Shown: positions 29,004-41,109 of the stretch, piece after piece
How the letters are laid out: every line of letters begins with the position of its first letter
Position numbering within the stretch: position 1 is the stretch's first letter
The notes under the pieces: model-generated
What the model was told of the DNA's origin: nothing
What the model saw: only the letters and a program-made list of their open reading frames with translations
Databases searched by the model: none
Made by a program: the position numbers and the translations under genes
Source of the DNA: Helicobacter sp. NHP19-012
GTDB taxonomy: Bacteria; Campylobacterota; Campylobacteria; Campylobacterales; Helicobacteraceae
Reading direction: 5' to 3'
NCBI RefSeq assembly: GCF_019703325.1
Contig: NZ_AP024819.1
Span: forward strand, 1,054,001-1,118,000
DNA length: 64,000 bases

Positions 29004-30032
29004 TCAAATCTTCGATTTGAGCCCAAAGAAAATATTCAACGGGTAGTTTTTGTCGGATTTTTTGAGCTCTAGATAGGCTTTAATGATTAAAAACTCGTCT
29101 TGGGGGTGGGTGCTTAGGCGATCTCTGGCTTGTTCGATCATCTCCAAATCTAAGAGCACATACAAGAACGCCTTTTCGGCTTGCTCGTCCTCTGTGGCTA
29201 AGAGTTCAAAGAATTTATACCAATCATCGGGGGATAAAAAGGTCTTGGCATCCACAGCCATTTGCAAATACTCTTGTTTGTTACACCCTATTTGCACGCA
29301 TAAATTGCCAATTTCAGCCAATTCCATGCCCACTCTCTTATCCCAAAACGCCCGCAATAACACCTCTAGCACGGACTTATCTAAGAGCTCGCTAGCCCCC
29401 TTTAAAGCTTTGGGGATTTCTTTAAACGAACCCCTTTGGATCAAGTCGATCAAGGCTTGGCGTTTTAGGGCAGGGCTGTAGCCCTCTTTTTTAAGGATTT
29501 GTTGGGCTTGTTTGAGGTCGTGGTGGATTTTATTTTGCAGGTTTTGGATATAAAAGGGGTTACTCGGGTCTAAGTTATACTTGCGCCACTTTACATCCTC
29601 AGCTTGCGACACCCGTGCATACAAACTAAAGAGCTGATCCACTTTCTCACACCCGCTCTCTTGGCTGTTTAAATCCGCTTCTAGTTTAAAACGGGCTAGG
29701 ATTTTAGAGAGGGTGGCAAAGTGTGGGTTGTGGTATTTCTCTAGGATAAAGTGTTCCTTCGTGTTTTGGCTCACGATTTGCTCGGTGAGTTTCTCAAAGT
29801 CGCGCTTTTGCTTGTAGCGTTGCCACAAGTTTGCGATGCTCCCACTCAATATAAACAGCAAAGTGAAGATAAAAAATAACAACACCACACCCACGATCCA
29901 AAGGGCAATGGGTAAGTTTAGGGTGTGGTTTGCGACATTCACGGGGAGTTTTTGCGGGTCAGTGTTGTAGACATACCAACCCACGACAATCATAAACAGC
30001 AATGTAAAAGAGCCATAATAGCGTAATCTCAT
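29004..30032 (-). CDS. Conserved membrane-anchored protein of the accD-rlmH cluster
   Basis: 342 residues with two N-terminal membrane helices (FTLLFMIVVGWYVYN, LWIVGVVLLFFIFTLLFILS) and a long helical, TPR-like cytoplasmic or periplasmic part (LLDKSVLEVLLRAFWDKRVG, WYKFFELLATEDEQAEKAFL). The gene follows rlmH by 17 nt on the same strand. I recall a similar accD-rlmH-hypothetical order in H. pylori, so this is a conserved Helicobacter gene of unknown function. The gene is intact, with core-type composition. Confidence 0.65.
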   Translation of the reverse strand: MRLRYYGSFTLLFMIVVGWYVYNTDPQKLPVNVANHTLNLPIALWIVGVVLLFFIFTLLFILSGSIANLWQRYKQKRDFEKLTEQIVSQNTKEHFILEKYHNPHFATLSKILARFKLEADLNSQESGCEKVDQLFSLYARVSQAEDVKWRKYNLDPSNPFYIQNLQNKIHHDLKQAQQILKKEGYSPALKRQALIDLIQRGSFKEIPKALKGASELLDKSVLEVLLRAFWDKRVGMELAEIGNLCVQIGCNKQEYLQMAVDAKTFLSPDDWYKFFELLATEDEQAEKAFLYVLLDLEMIEQARDRLSTHPQDEFLIIKAYLELKKSDKNYPLNIFFGLKSKI

Positions 30033-30049
30033 AGTGCCTCCATAGTAAC

Positions 30050-30493
30050 CTATTTGTGGTAAGGGTGGTTGTTTAAAAGACTTAAACCTCTAAAAATCTG
30101 TTCACATAAAATGAGCTTGGCTAAGGCGTGGCTAAAGGTGAGCGGGCTTAGCGATAAGGGGGTGCATCGTTTTAAAAACTCTTTAGCAAAGCCATAAGCC
30201 CCTGCAATGAAAAATTGTATGTGGGCGTGGGCGCTTAGCATTTGACTAAACTCTTGGCTACTTATGAGCCTACCGGTCGGGTGCAAGGCGTAGGCGGGGG
30301 CACCTGGCTTTAAATAAGGGCTTAGGGCTTTGGTGTAAGACTTTTGCGCCTCTGTGCTGTTGTTTGAGGCTTTGGGCGCAATGTCTACAATCTCAAGCGT
30401 GGCTTTAAATTGCTGGCATGCTCGTTGTTGTTGCGCCAACAAGGGGGCAAACTCGGGGGTTTTTTTAGAAATGGCGTAAATGCTGCAAGTCAT
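30050..30493 (-). CDS. rlmH: 23S rRNA pseudouridine-1915 N3-methyltransferase RlmH
   Basis: 147 residues, the expected length of this SPOUT methylase. The SAM-binding trefoil knot is seen as FFIAGAYGFAKEFL (family IGGPYG) and SPLTFSHALAKLILCEQIFR. The C-terminus is NNHPYHK, the family's conserved ending. It methylates pseudouridine 1915 in helix 69 of 23S rRNA. It overlaps the accD stop by 4 nt (ATGA-type junction), so the two are translationally coupled. Confidence 0.9.
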   Translation of the reverse strand: MTCSIYAISKKTPEFAPLLAQQQRACQQFKATLEIVDIAPKASNNSTEAQKSYTKALSPYLKPGAPAYALHPTGRLISSQEFSQMLSAHAHIQFFIAGAYGFAKEFLKRCTPLSLSPLTFSHALAKLILCEQIFRGLSLLNNHPYHK

Positions 30494-31341
30494 CTGTTTT
30501 CTGTGAGCATCCCCACTAGGTCGCTCAAGGTCTTTTTTAAATCCTTGCGCTGCACGATCATATCGATCAAGCCATGTTCTAGCAAAAACTCTGCGCTTTG
30601 AAACCCTGCTGGCAACTCTGCACCGATGGTTTGCTTAATCACCCGAGCGCCCGCAAAGCCCACCATCGCCCCCGGCTCAGCGATGATCAAATCTCCCAAG
30701 AACGCAAAAGACGCACTCACCCCCCCAAAGGTGGGATCTGTAAGCAGTGAGATAAAGGGCAACTTCGCCTCTGTGAGCCGATTTAAAGCCGCGCTTGTCT
30801 TTGCCATTTGCATGAGCGAATAGGTGGATTCTTGCATCCGTGCTCCCCCACTTGCAGACACAATCAACAACGCCTGCTCTTTTTCCACCGCCCGATTGAT
30901 CGCGCGCACGATTTTCTCCCCCTCCACTGAGCCTAAAGAGCCGCCCATGAAGGCGAAGTCAAACACCACGATTTGCAAAGCAATGCCATTGATTTGCCCC
31001 TCCCCACTGATCACCGAGCTTGGGCGGCCGGTCTTGGCTTCGTATTTTTTAATGCGCTGTTTGTAGCTCTCTTTATCCACGAAGTTTAAGGGATCCACGG
31101 GGCGCAGCTCGTTGTCGTATTCTGTAAAGGTGTTCTCATCGCACAAGAAAGCGAGCCTCTCGCTTGCCCCTATTCTAAAGTGGTAGTGGCACTTGAGGCA
31201 CACATGGTTTTTGGCAAAGACCTCTTTGTAATACATCAAAGCGGCGCACTTAGGGCATTTGATCCAATGGCTTGGCATGTCCTGTTCGCTCGATTGCACC
31301 CTTGTTTTCTTAAGATTTTTTAAGAAATCCGCAAAACCCAT
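30490..31341 (-). CDS. accD: Acetyl-CoA carboxylase carboxyltransferase subunit beta
   Basis: 283 residues. The ATG at 31341 with AAGGATGA upstream is preferred to the GTG one codon earlier. An N-terminal zinc ribbon (CPKCAALMYYKEVFAKNHVC, then LKC) is followed by the crotonase-like carboxyltransferase core (SGEGQINGIALQIVVFDFAF, SASGGARMQESTYSLMQMAK, GVSASFAFLGDLIIAEPGAM). It works with AccA to transfer carboxyl from biotin to acetyl-CoA for fatty acid synthesis. First gene of the accD-rlmH-membrane protein operon. Confidence 0.95.
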   Translation of the reverse strand: MGFADFLKNLKKTRVQSSEQDMPSHWIKCPKCAALMYYKEVFAKNHVCLKCHYHFRIGASERLAFLCDENTFTEYDNELRPVDPLNFVDKESYKQRIKKYEAKTGRPSSVISGEGQINGIALQIVVFDFAFMGGSLGSVEGEKIVRAINRAVEKEQALLIVSASGGARMQESTYSLMQMAKTSAALNRLTEAKLPFISLLTDPTFGGVSASFAFLGDLIIAEPGAMVGFAGARVIKQTIGAELPAGFQSAEFLLEHGLIDMIVQRKDLKKTLSDLVGMLTENR

Positions 31342-31384
31342 CACTCATCCTTGCAAAAACAAATAACCCCTATTCTAGCATGGC

Positions 31385-32530
31385 TTAATTATTTTTAAAA
31401 GTGCTTTTAGGCACAGGCAACAACACGACAAAGGCTAAAAACAGCGCCACGCCGCTGACAAGAAACATTTCATAGAAGCTAAAGTGCCCCAACGCCCAAG
31501 TGAAAACAAAGGAAAACACCGCTTGAAAAATCCCAAAGGCGAGGGTTACAAGGCTTGAGGCTTGCACAAAGTGCTCTCGCCCCATGATATGGTATGCCAT
31601 CGTGCTTGTGATCGTTAAATTGCCCGTGGTCCCAAAGCCCATTAAAAAGATAGACAGATTGAGCCATGTTATGTCGGTGCTGTACATCGCAATCACGCAA
31701 GAGATGCTTTTCATTAAAATCACAATGCTAGAGGCGTTTTTCAGCCCTAGCGTCTTAGCCAAAGTGGCGCTTAAAATCGTCCCACTTGCCGCCCCAAAGC
31801 CAAAGAACGCCCAAGAAGCCCCCGCCACCGCCTTGCTAAAGTGCAGTGAACGCACCAAATAATCCACCCAAAAGAGCGTGTGTGGCAAGTAGCCAATGGC
31901 GTTAAGCACCACCGACACCAAGAGCAGGGCAAAAAAGGTGGAGATTTTAAAGGGGGCTTCTTTGTGGGTGCTGTTTTTGGGTGGGTGCAGGGTTTTTAAA
32001 AATACGCAAGATAAGAGAAACGCCACCAAACCCACCGCCCCTAGGAAAATCCACGCCATGTCAATGTCGCTTGCAAAATGGGGCAGAATAAACCCACTGC
32101 ACACCACCCCCACCCCAATCCCGCTAAAAATAAACCCGCTCGCATAGGAGCGGTGCTGCTCTTTCACAAGGCTTAGACACAGCGGGGCAGAGAGCACCAT
32201 TAAACAAGAGGCCGCCACGCCAGCTAAAAAACGCCAAATCCATGCCCACGCAAAGGGTAGGCGATCCAAATAGCAGGCAAAAAAGCTTAGGGCAATGACT
32301 AAAAAGCTGATTTTGGCAATGCCCTCTAAAGACATGCGCTTTTGCAAAGAGCTTAGGGCTGCGCTCCCAAAGACATAGCCCACCATCACGGCAATGGCAA
32401 GCTGTATGCTTTGGTTTTCTGTGAGCTTGCCCGATAAAATGAGCAGCGGGATCAACACCACATACCCAAACCGCGCCACGCCATTAGCCATGAAAGTCGC
32501 CAAAAAGCACACAAAAAGACGCATAAACAT
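31385..32530 (-). CDS. YbfB/YjiJ-type major facilitator transporter
   Basis: 381 residues with about 12 membrane helices. The first one (LFVCFLATFMANGVARFGYV) carries the G-x-x-R-F-x-Y signature of the YbfB/YjiJ MFS group, followed by GYVFGSAALSSL and a long run of hydrophobic segments to the C-terminus. It is an inner-membrane proton-linked carrier or efflux pump of unknown substrate. It lies 43 nt upstream of accD and could be transcribed with it. Intact. Confidence 0.8.
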   Translation of the reverse strand: MFMRLFVCFLATFMANGVARFGYVVLIPLLILSGKLTENQSIQLAIAVMVGYVFGSAALSSLQKRMSLEGIAKISFLVIALSFFACYLDRLPFAWAWIWRFLAGVAASCLMVLSAPLCLSLVKEQHRSYASGFIFSGIGVGVVCSGFILPHFASDIDMAWIFLGAVGLVAFLLSCVFLKTLHPPKNSTHKEAPFKISTFFALLLVSVVLNAIGYLPHTLFWVDYLVRSLHFSKAVAGASWAFFGFGAASGTILSATLAKTLGLKNASSIVILMKSISCVIAMYSTDITWLNLSIFLMGFGTTGNLTITSTMAYHIMGREHFVQASSLVTLAFGIFQAVFSFVFTWALGHFSFYEMFLVSGVALFLAFVVLLPVPKSTFKNN

Positions 32531-32610
32531 ACAAAACGCTCCGTGTTGAAAAAAACCATATTAGCCCAAAATTAACAATCTTGTCTTAAAACTAGGGGAA
32601 CTGAATTTGC

Positions 32611-34201
32611 TTGACTTGGTTTGATAAACCATTGCAAAGGACGCTTGTGGCGACCCACATTAAAGGCTTAGAGGCATTGGATGCCAAGGGCAACCCCAAA
32701 GCCCACACCAAGAAGCACACGCCTAAAGAAGACAAGGAGGCGTTCAAAGCCTTATTAGACCAAAAGAGAGCCCATTTAAACAGCAAGGACGCTAAAGCTA
32801 AAAAAGAAGAAAAAGGAGCAGATCACTCTAAAAATCCCCCCACATCGCCCCAAACAGCCCCCTAGCCCAGCTGATGGATAAAAAACTCACCCCCAAGCAG
32901 GAAAAGGGATTAAAGGCGCAGGCAAAAGAAGAGGCGAAGCTGCAACACTCCAAAAACAAGCAAGACCCCTTTAGCCAAGCCATGGCATTAAAGGGGGCAA
33001 AGGGGGCTAAAAACACCCCCCAAAGCGCGAAATTAAGCGACATTAAAAACCTAGAGAATGCAAAGGCGTTAAACCTAAGCAAACTCCAACACGAGAGCAA
33101 AGCGGGCAAACCCACCGACCTAGCCAAGGGTGCACAGATCGCCCCTAAGGGTGCAAATGCAAAGGCAACAGATCTAGCCGCTAAGGCCACGCCGGGCGCA
33201 CCCAATCTAGACAAGTTGCCACAGGGCGTGGATACGGCTAAGGGCGCGACACCAACCCCACAAGGCGCACAACCCCCGCTAAAATGTCCACCGCTGACCT
33301 GCTCGCCTTAAAAAACCCCAAACCCCCACCACCCTCCCCACAGAGCACAAGGCAAGTAGTACTAAACTTGCCCACGCCAACGCTAAAGAGCTCCCCCTAA
33401 ATGCCAACACAAAAACGCCTTTAAATCAACTCTTAAACAAGCCCAATCCCCTGCCCCATGTGAAGGACAGCCACGACAACGACAGAGAAATCAAGCAGGC
33501 GTTTCAAGAAGCCTTTGACGGCCCGCTCAAGCCAAAACCAACCTTCATCCCCCTCTCCTTTGACCCTAACCGCATACCCTTACAAGGCCCGGCTAAACCC
33601 ATTGTTGCTAGCAAAGAAGAGGACACCCGCACGAGCGCCATAGAAAGCCCCACGCACACCGCCCACACCGCCCACACAGAGCAAAAAAGCACCCTAGAAA
33701 CCCCCCAAATCAAAGAGACGATTAGAAATTTAGCCACAAATTTACGCCAAGAATTACTAGACTTCAAGCCTCCTATTACGAAGTTGTCTATGGAGCTCAA
33801 CCCCGATAAGCTTGGCAAGGTAGAGGTGGTGATCCAACAAGTGGGGCAAAATTTGCAAGTGAGCCTAGCCTCCAGCGCACCGGTCAGTGCCCTACTTGTG
33901 GCGCACCAAAGCGAGTTGCGCCAACATCTCTCCCAAATGGGCTTTAACAATATAGATTTGCGCTTTAGTGCCACAAACAGCGAAAACACCGCGTATCAAG
34001 GCGGGGGTAACCACAACTTCAACCAACAACAGCACAACCCCCAACAACAAGGCCAACAACAGCCCCCTCACCCCCAAGTGCAAACCCCCAAACCCCAACC
34101 ACCCCCAATCCCAGGCACAAAACACCTCTTCTCAAACTGTTCCCACTCCCATTTCTAAAGCCTCCTTTGTGCATAATTCAACTCTGCCCGATTACGCCTA
34201 A
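32611..34201 (+). pseudogene. fliK: Flagellar hook-length control protein FliK, multiple frameshifts
   Basis: The long Lys/Ala/Pro-rich N-terminal region is spread over several frames (32611-32865; 32860-33311; 33290-33440; 33460-34140). The hook-control C-terminal domain follows in one piece: LSMELNPDKLGKVEVVIQQV, LLVAHQSELRQHLSQMGFNN, LRFSA. A final shift near 34110 gives the end SFVHNSTLPDYA. The breaks fall in or near C- and A-runs. FliK switches export from hook to filament. If truly broken the cells would make polyhooks or lose flagella, so phase variation, sequencing error or replacement elsewhere must be considered. The start (TTG at 32611) is uncertain. Confidence 0.65.
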
Positions 34202-34386
34202 CGCCCTTTAAAGGGTATTTGTGTTGTTTGCTTTTAGCCCTAAGTTTTTACACTTCCTCTCTTGTTTCACATAAAAATCGGGCGTCTTAGTGGCGTGGGT
34301 TTGATAGGATTCTATGGGTTTTTGCTACATTGTGGCTATATTGTGGGGTTTTCATTGTATCCTAGTCTAAATGGTTAAGGATGATG
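34202..34386. promoter_or_regulatory. Promoter region of the polysaccharide lyase
   Basis: AT-rich gap after the fliK region, containing TGTGGCTATATTGTGG and TTGTATCCTAG-like segments upstream of the AAGG ribosome-binding site at 34377-34380. No single promoter can be assigned with confidence. Confidence 0.3.
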
Positions 34387-36453
34387 ATGAAACTAACCCC
34401 TTTTTTGCTTTGTTTATCCCTTTTGCAAGCCACGCCGCTAGACTTTACCAAGTTAAAGGTCAATTACACACACACGCTTTTAGAGGGCAATGCACCCTTG
34501 AAAACAGCACGCCTTCAGCCCCTGCCCTTTGAGCCCAGCGGCAAGGACCTCTTGCACCAGCTAAGGGCGATTGTAGAGCAGCTTAAAGCCCACGCCACGA
34601 GCAACGCCCCCTTAAACAAGGCAGAGATCATCAATGCCCTGCAAGACTTTAGCCAGTATTACGGCGTGGGGGGGCTAGAGCGGGGGAATTGGTGGCCCTA
34701 TGAAATTGGCATCCCCAAAGCCCTCAATGCGATTTTAGCCCTCGCCCCCTTCTTGCCAAAAAGCCTACAAGCCACCCTCTTACAAGCCCAAGAATACTAC
34801 CAACCCAACCCCAAATATTCGGGCTTAAGCGCAGGGGCAAGGGCGAGCACGAACCCCGAATCGCGCGAGAGTCAGGGGGCTAATCGGGTGGATACGGCGT
34901 TCATCAGCCTCGCCAGGGGGATATTAAAGCGCAATGAAAGGGAGGTGTTACAAGCCCTAGAAGCCGTCAAAAGCGCGTCAAAGATCGTAACAAGCGGCAA
35001 TGGTTTTTACGCGGACGGCTCGTTTATCCAGCACGAGCATGTGCCCTCTAATGGCTCTTATGGCGTGGTGCTTTTAAAGGGTTTGGCGCAATTTAAAGCG
35101 ACTTTAGGCAACACCCCCCTAGCGCACAACCTCATAGACCCTATCTTGTATGCCAGCGTTTTGCAAGGCTACCCCTATTTACTCATCCAGGGCGGGTTAA
35201 ACGCCTCGGTGTGTGGGCGCAGCATCAGTCGGGATAAAGAGAGCGACTTCGCACGGGGCAAAGCCCTTTTAAAAGCTCTAGCCACGCTAGATAGCCCTAT
35301 CCTACAGCCTTTACTCAAAGGCGACACAGCCCACTTACCCCCCGTGCATGTCTTTGGGGCGATGGACCGCGCGGCACAAATCGGGGCACATGGCGGGCGG
35401 GTGGTGCTTGCCATGCACTCTAGCCGTATCCTAGACTATGAAACCATGAACGGGGAGAATTTAAAGGGCTTTGACACCTCCGATGGCATGACTTATATCT
35501 ATGGCAGTCCTAGGGCATTTGTGGATTTTTGGCCACTGGTGGATTCCACAAAGTTGCCCGGCACCACAGAGGTGCAAAACCAGGAGGTGGTGGTGTGGCA
35601 TAGGGGTTCTTTGGGCTTGAACGACTTTGCGGGGGGGGCGAGTAATGGGCGTGTTGGCTTTGTGGGGCTTGATTTACAAAAGCCGGAGTTTCGGGCGCAA
35701 AAGTCCTATCTCTTTTTGGGCGATGAGGTGGTGGCACTGGGCAGCATTGTAGGCGACAAGCCCACCACCACCATTTTAGACAACCGCAAACTAAGCCCGG
35801 ATACACAAGTGTTCATCAACAACGCCCCCTTTAGCCAGCAAGCCACCCTAGTGCATAGGGGCGATTTCATCAACTTCACCAACACCAACGCCCACACCAA
35901 CATAGGCTACATACTCTTAGAGGATGAAAACACTAAATTACAAGAAGTCGCTAGGAGCGGCAATTACAAAGCCATCGGGGGCAAGAGTTACAAGACTTTA
36001 TCCGCCCCCTTTTTAGAGATGCAAATCCTACACCCCCTAAAAGCCCGCTACGCCTACGTGATTTTGCCAAACTTTAGCCCCAAAGAAGTGCAAAACTACC
36101 CCCTAGAGGACTTGCAAATCCTCGCCCAAACCCCCGCCTTGCACGCCGTGTTTGTGGTCTCTAAACACCTCTTAGCCATCAATAAATACGCCCCCGGGTG
36201 GCAAAAACTGCAGGGTTTAAAGCTTAAAGACCCCCTCTCGCTCTTGCAGGTGCAACGCCCTCATGGATTAGCCTTGAGCATTGCCGACCCCACGCAAACC
36301 CTGCAAGAAACGACCATCATTTTAAAAGGGCGCTACAAACTCGCCGCACCCAATGCAAAAGCGCGCCTCAAAATCAAAGGCGGTAGTACGCACTTGAGCC
36401 TAACCTTGCCCTCACTTGGGGCGACTTTAGCCGTGGATTTAGCAACGCTCTAG
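34387..36453 (+). CDS. Polysaccharide lyase family 8 (hyaluronate/chondroitin lyase-like)
   Basis: About 688 residues. Three ATGs in a row open the gene; 34387 has the best spacing from AAGG. Signal peptide FLLCLSLLQATPL. The catalytic module matches PL8 (numbered from 34381): NWWPYEIG at 103-110, GANR with Asn168, DGSFIQHEHVPSNGSYG with His218 and Tyr227. The 50- and 9-residue spacings equal those of the Asn-His-Tyr triad of pneumococcal hyaluronate lyase. The C-terminal half is the family's beta-sandwich. It should cleave a uronic-acid-containing glycosaminoglycan by beta-elimination outside the cytoplasm. It is intact and unexpected in Helicobacter. Confidence 0.85.
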   Translation: MKLTPFLLCLSLLQATPLDFTKLKVNYTHTLLEGNAPLKTARLQPLPFEPSGKDLLHQLRAIVEQLKAHATSNAPLNKAEIINALQDFSQYYGVGGLERGNWWPYEIGIPKALNAILALAPFLPKSLQATLLQAQEYYQPNPKYSGLSAGARASTNPESRESQGANRVDTAFISLARGILKRNEREVLQALEAVKSASKIVTSGNGFYADGSFIQHEHVPSNGSYGVVLLKGLAQFKATLGNTPLAHNLIDPILYASVLQGYPYLLIQGGLNASVCGRSISRDKESDFARGKALLKALATLDSPILQPLLKGDTAHLPPVHVFGAMDRAAQIGAHGGRVVLAMHSSRILDYETMNGENLKGFDTSDGMTYIYGSPRAFVDFWPLVDSTKLPGTTEVQNQEVVVWHRGSLGLNDFAGGASNGRVGFVGLDLQKPEFRAQKSYLFLGDEVVALGSIVGDKPTTTILDNRKLSPDTQVFINNAPFSQQATLVHRGDFINFTNTNAHTNIGYILLEDENTKLQEVARSGNYKAIGGKSYKTLSAPFLEMQILHPLKARYAYVILPNFSPKEVQNYPLEDLQILAQTPALHAVFVVSKHLLAINKYAPGWQKLQGLKLKDPLSLLQVQRPHGLALSIADPTQTLQETTIILKGRYKLAAPNAKARLKIKGGSTHLSLTLPSLGATLAVDLATL

Positions 36454-36461
36454 GGTTTTCT

Positions 36462-38807
36462 TTGAAATTTGGCTTAGAGTTTTGGCGGCATAAAGCCCTA
36501 GATCTCTTGGCCGGTGCGTTGCCAAAAACCCACTCCATGGCAGAAGAGAACAACATTCTCGGGCTTTACAACGAACGCTTTTTGCTCACCAAGAGCGAGC
36601 AGCTTGTGGGGCTCTTAAACATTGAGGGTTTGAGCGTAAACGCCCTCTTGCAAGAGGATTTGCAAACCCACTTCTCTAGCAAGCAAAACGCCCTAGAGCA
36701 ACTCGAGGGCGTGGTGCTGCGTATCCACACCAAGCGCGCCAAAATCCAGCTAGAGCCCCCAAGTAAGCCGCAAAACCCCCAAGTGCAAGCCCTACTTGAT
36801 TTGTCCCAGCCCAAAGACTTATACGAGAACACCTACACGCTCATTTTTGAAACCACGCAAAGCCCCCTAAAGGACTTTTTAGAGCAGAAAAAACTAGAAC
36901 TCATAACAGACCACAAAACGCACCAACACCTAGCCCAGCACTTAAGCGCGAGCATGGAGCAAATGGCGCACGCCCTAAGTGCCTTCAAGCCCACCCCCCT
37001 AAGCGCAAAGGAAGTTCTAAACTTTTATGCCTCCTTCATCAACGGACACCCCACAAAGTTAAACCCCACCCTAGGCTTTTTAGAAGACAGCTACATCGCC
37101 ACGAACATCCATTTTAACAAAGACCACTACATCCAAGAGCACGCCACCCACACGACCTACAACCGCATTTTGGGCGTGAAAGCCTATGCGAGCAAGACTC
37201 TAAGCTCGCTCGCCCTGCTCTCTTTGTTGCATCAAGAGCTCGCATGCGAAGTGTTTTTAAGCTTGGAGCCCTTAAGCACCCAAGCCGCCCTAGCCTTCGT
37301 GCAAGAGAAAATCCGCCTAAGTTTCGCCCGCCTTGTGCGCCAAGAGTTGCAAAGCTATTACGAGCAGATCCAAGCCAAACGCCTACGCTTGCAAAAAGCC
37401 GCCTTAAATATCATTCTCAAAGCCCCCGATTTACAAAGCCTCAACGCCCACACCAAGGAAGTTTTAAGCGTGCTTGCTAACGCCCACTTGGTGGGGGTGG
37501 TGGAGACTTTGGGGCTAAGACCGGCCTTTTTCTCTCTATTTCCCGGGCGTTTGCATTTAAACCCCCGCCTGCGCTGCCAAAGCGCACAAGCCCTAGCCAC
37601 GCTCATGCTCTTTGAAAAACCAAATTGCGGCTTTAAAAGCAACCCTTGGGGCAACCAGCCCTTAAGCGTGTTTAAGAATTTAGACCATTCCCCCTATCTC
37701 TTCAACTTCCACAACCAAGAGAGCGACCCAAACCCCAATAGCCCACGCACCAACGGGCACACGATGATCATCGGGGCAACAGGGGCGGGCAAGACCACCT
37801 TAATGGGCTTTTTAATGGCAAATGCGCTCAAATACGACAAGCTCAACATTTTGGCTTTAGATCGTGCCTATGGGCTGTTTTCGTGTATAAATTACTTTGG
37901 TGGGGTGTATAACTCTGGCAAGGATTTTAAAATCAACCCCCTAACTTTAGAGCTCACGCCCAGTAACCAAGACTTTTTACACAGCTTTTACTCTAGCCTA
38001 TGTCATTTGAGTGCCCACCCACAAAATAAAGAAGACATCCACGCCAGCCACGCCCTTTTAAAAGCCCTAAAGAGCCTACACGCCACCCTGCCGCAAAAGA
38101 GCTTTAATCTGCAAGATCTCAAAGAAGCCATCACCAACGCCCCTAATTTGCACCTAAGCCTTGAGTCTTACCTGCAAAACCCCCTCTTCAATGCCCTAGA
38201 AGACAGCCTAGAGTTTGACACTCCGCTTGCTGCCATAAACATGGATGCGATCAGTGCCAACCCTAAAGATTTGGGGCTTTTGGCGTATTACATTTTTTAT
38301 AAGATTTTACACCGTGCCCTAGAAAAACAAGAAGGCTTTTTGCTTTTTGTGGACGAGTTTAAAAGCTATGCACAAAATGAAACCCTAAACACCCACATCA
38401 ACACCTTAATCACGCAAGCTAGAAAGGCGAATGGGGTCGTGGTGCTCGCCTTGCAAGATACAAACCAGCTTGCTAGCATTCCCGAGGCGGCAAGTTTCGT
38501 TAAAAACATGGGAACTTTGATTTTTTATCCCCAAAAGCACATAGACAGCACCTTACTTAGCAAGGATTTAGGCATCCAGCTAAGCTACATGGAAGCGCAC
38601 TTTTTAGAAAACACCCCCCTAACCGCCAAGCAAGTTTTGGTGAAAAACATGGCAGAGGGCAGCTCAAACATCATCCATGTAGACTTACAAGACTTAGGAA
38701 CGCATTTACGCATTTTCAACTCCAACGCCGCCCATGTCAAACGGCTGCAAGCCCTCATGCAGGCTTACCCTGAGACTTGGCGGGAAGTCTTGTTGCAAGA
38801 GGGCTAA
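36462..38807 (+). CDS. comB4: ComB4/VirB4-type ATPase of the type IV competence system
   Basis: 781 residues. The TTG start at 36462 is kept because the resulting N-terminus (FGLEFWRHKALDLLAGALPK, then EENNILGLYNERFLLTKSEQ) aligns with H. pylori ComB4 as I recall it. Walker A is IGATGAGKTTLM (about 37772-37805). Walker B is GFLLFVDEFKSYA (about 38335-38372). It powers the ComB DNA-uptake machinery at the inner membrane. comB2 and comB3 are not adjacent here; the neighbour upstream, 8 nt away, is the polysaccharide lyase. Intact. Confidence 0.85.
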   Translation: MKFGLEFWRHKALDLLAGALPKTHSMAEENNILGLYNERFLLTKSEQLVGLLNIEGLSVNALLQEDLQTHFSSKQNALEQLEGVVLRIHTKRAKIQLEPPSKPQNPQVQALLDLSQPKDLYENTYTLIFETTQSPLKDFLEQKKLELITDHKTHQHLAQHLSASMEQMAHALSAFKPTPLSAKEVLNFYASFINGHPTKLNPTLGFLEDSYIATNIHFNKDHYIQEHATHTTYNRILGVKAYASKTLSSLALLSLLHQELACEVFLSLEPLSTQAALAFVQEKIRLSFARLVRQELQSYYEQIQAKRLRLQKAALNIILKAPDLQSLNAHTKEVLSVLANAHLVGVVETLGLRPAFFSLFPGRLHLNPRLRCQSAQALATLMLFEKPNCGFKSNPWGNQPLSVFKNLDHSPYLFNFHNQESDPNPNSPRTNGHTMIIGATGAGKTTLMGFLMANALKYDKLNILALDRAYGLFSCINYFGGVYNSGKDFKINPLTLELTPSNQDFLHSFYSSLCHLSAHPQNKEDIHASHALLKALKSLHATLPQKSFNLQDLKEAITNAPNLHLSLESYLQNPLFNALEDSLEFDTPLAAINMDAISANPKDLGLLAYYIFYKILHRALEKQEGFLLFVDEFKSYAQNETLNTHINTLITQARKANGVVVLALQDTNQLASIPEAASFVKNMGTLIFYPQKHIDSTLLSKDLGIQLSYMEAHFLENTPLTAKQVLVKNMAEGSSNIIHVDLQDLGTHLRIFNSNAAHVKRLQALMQAYPETWREVLLQEG

Positions 38808-38817
38808 AAGTTGCTAA

Positions 38818-41053
<2,236 letters not shown>

Positions 41054-41109
41054 TCATTGTTTAAACGACACTTTATTTTGAGGCGTAGGCTCTTTGAGGG
41101 GAGTCTTTT

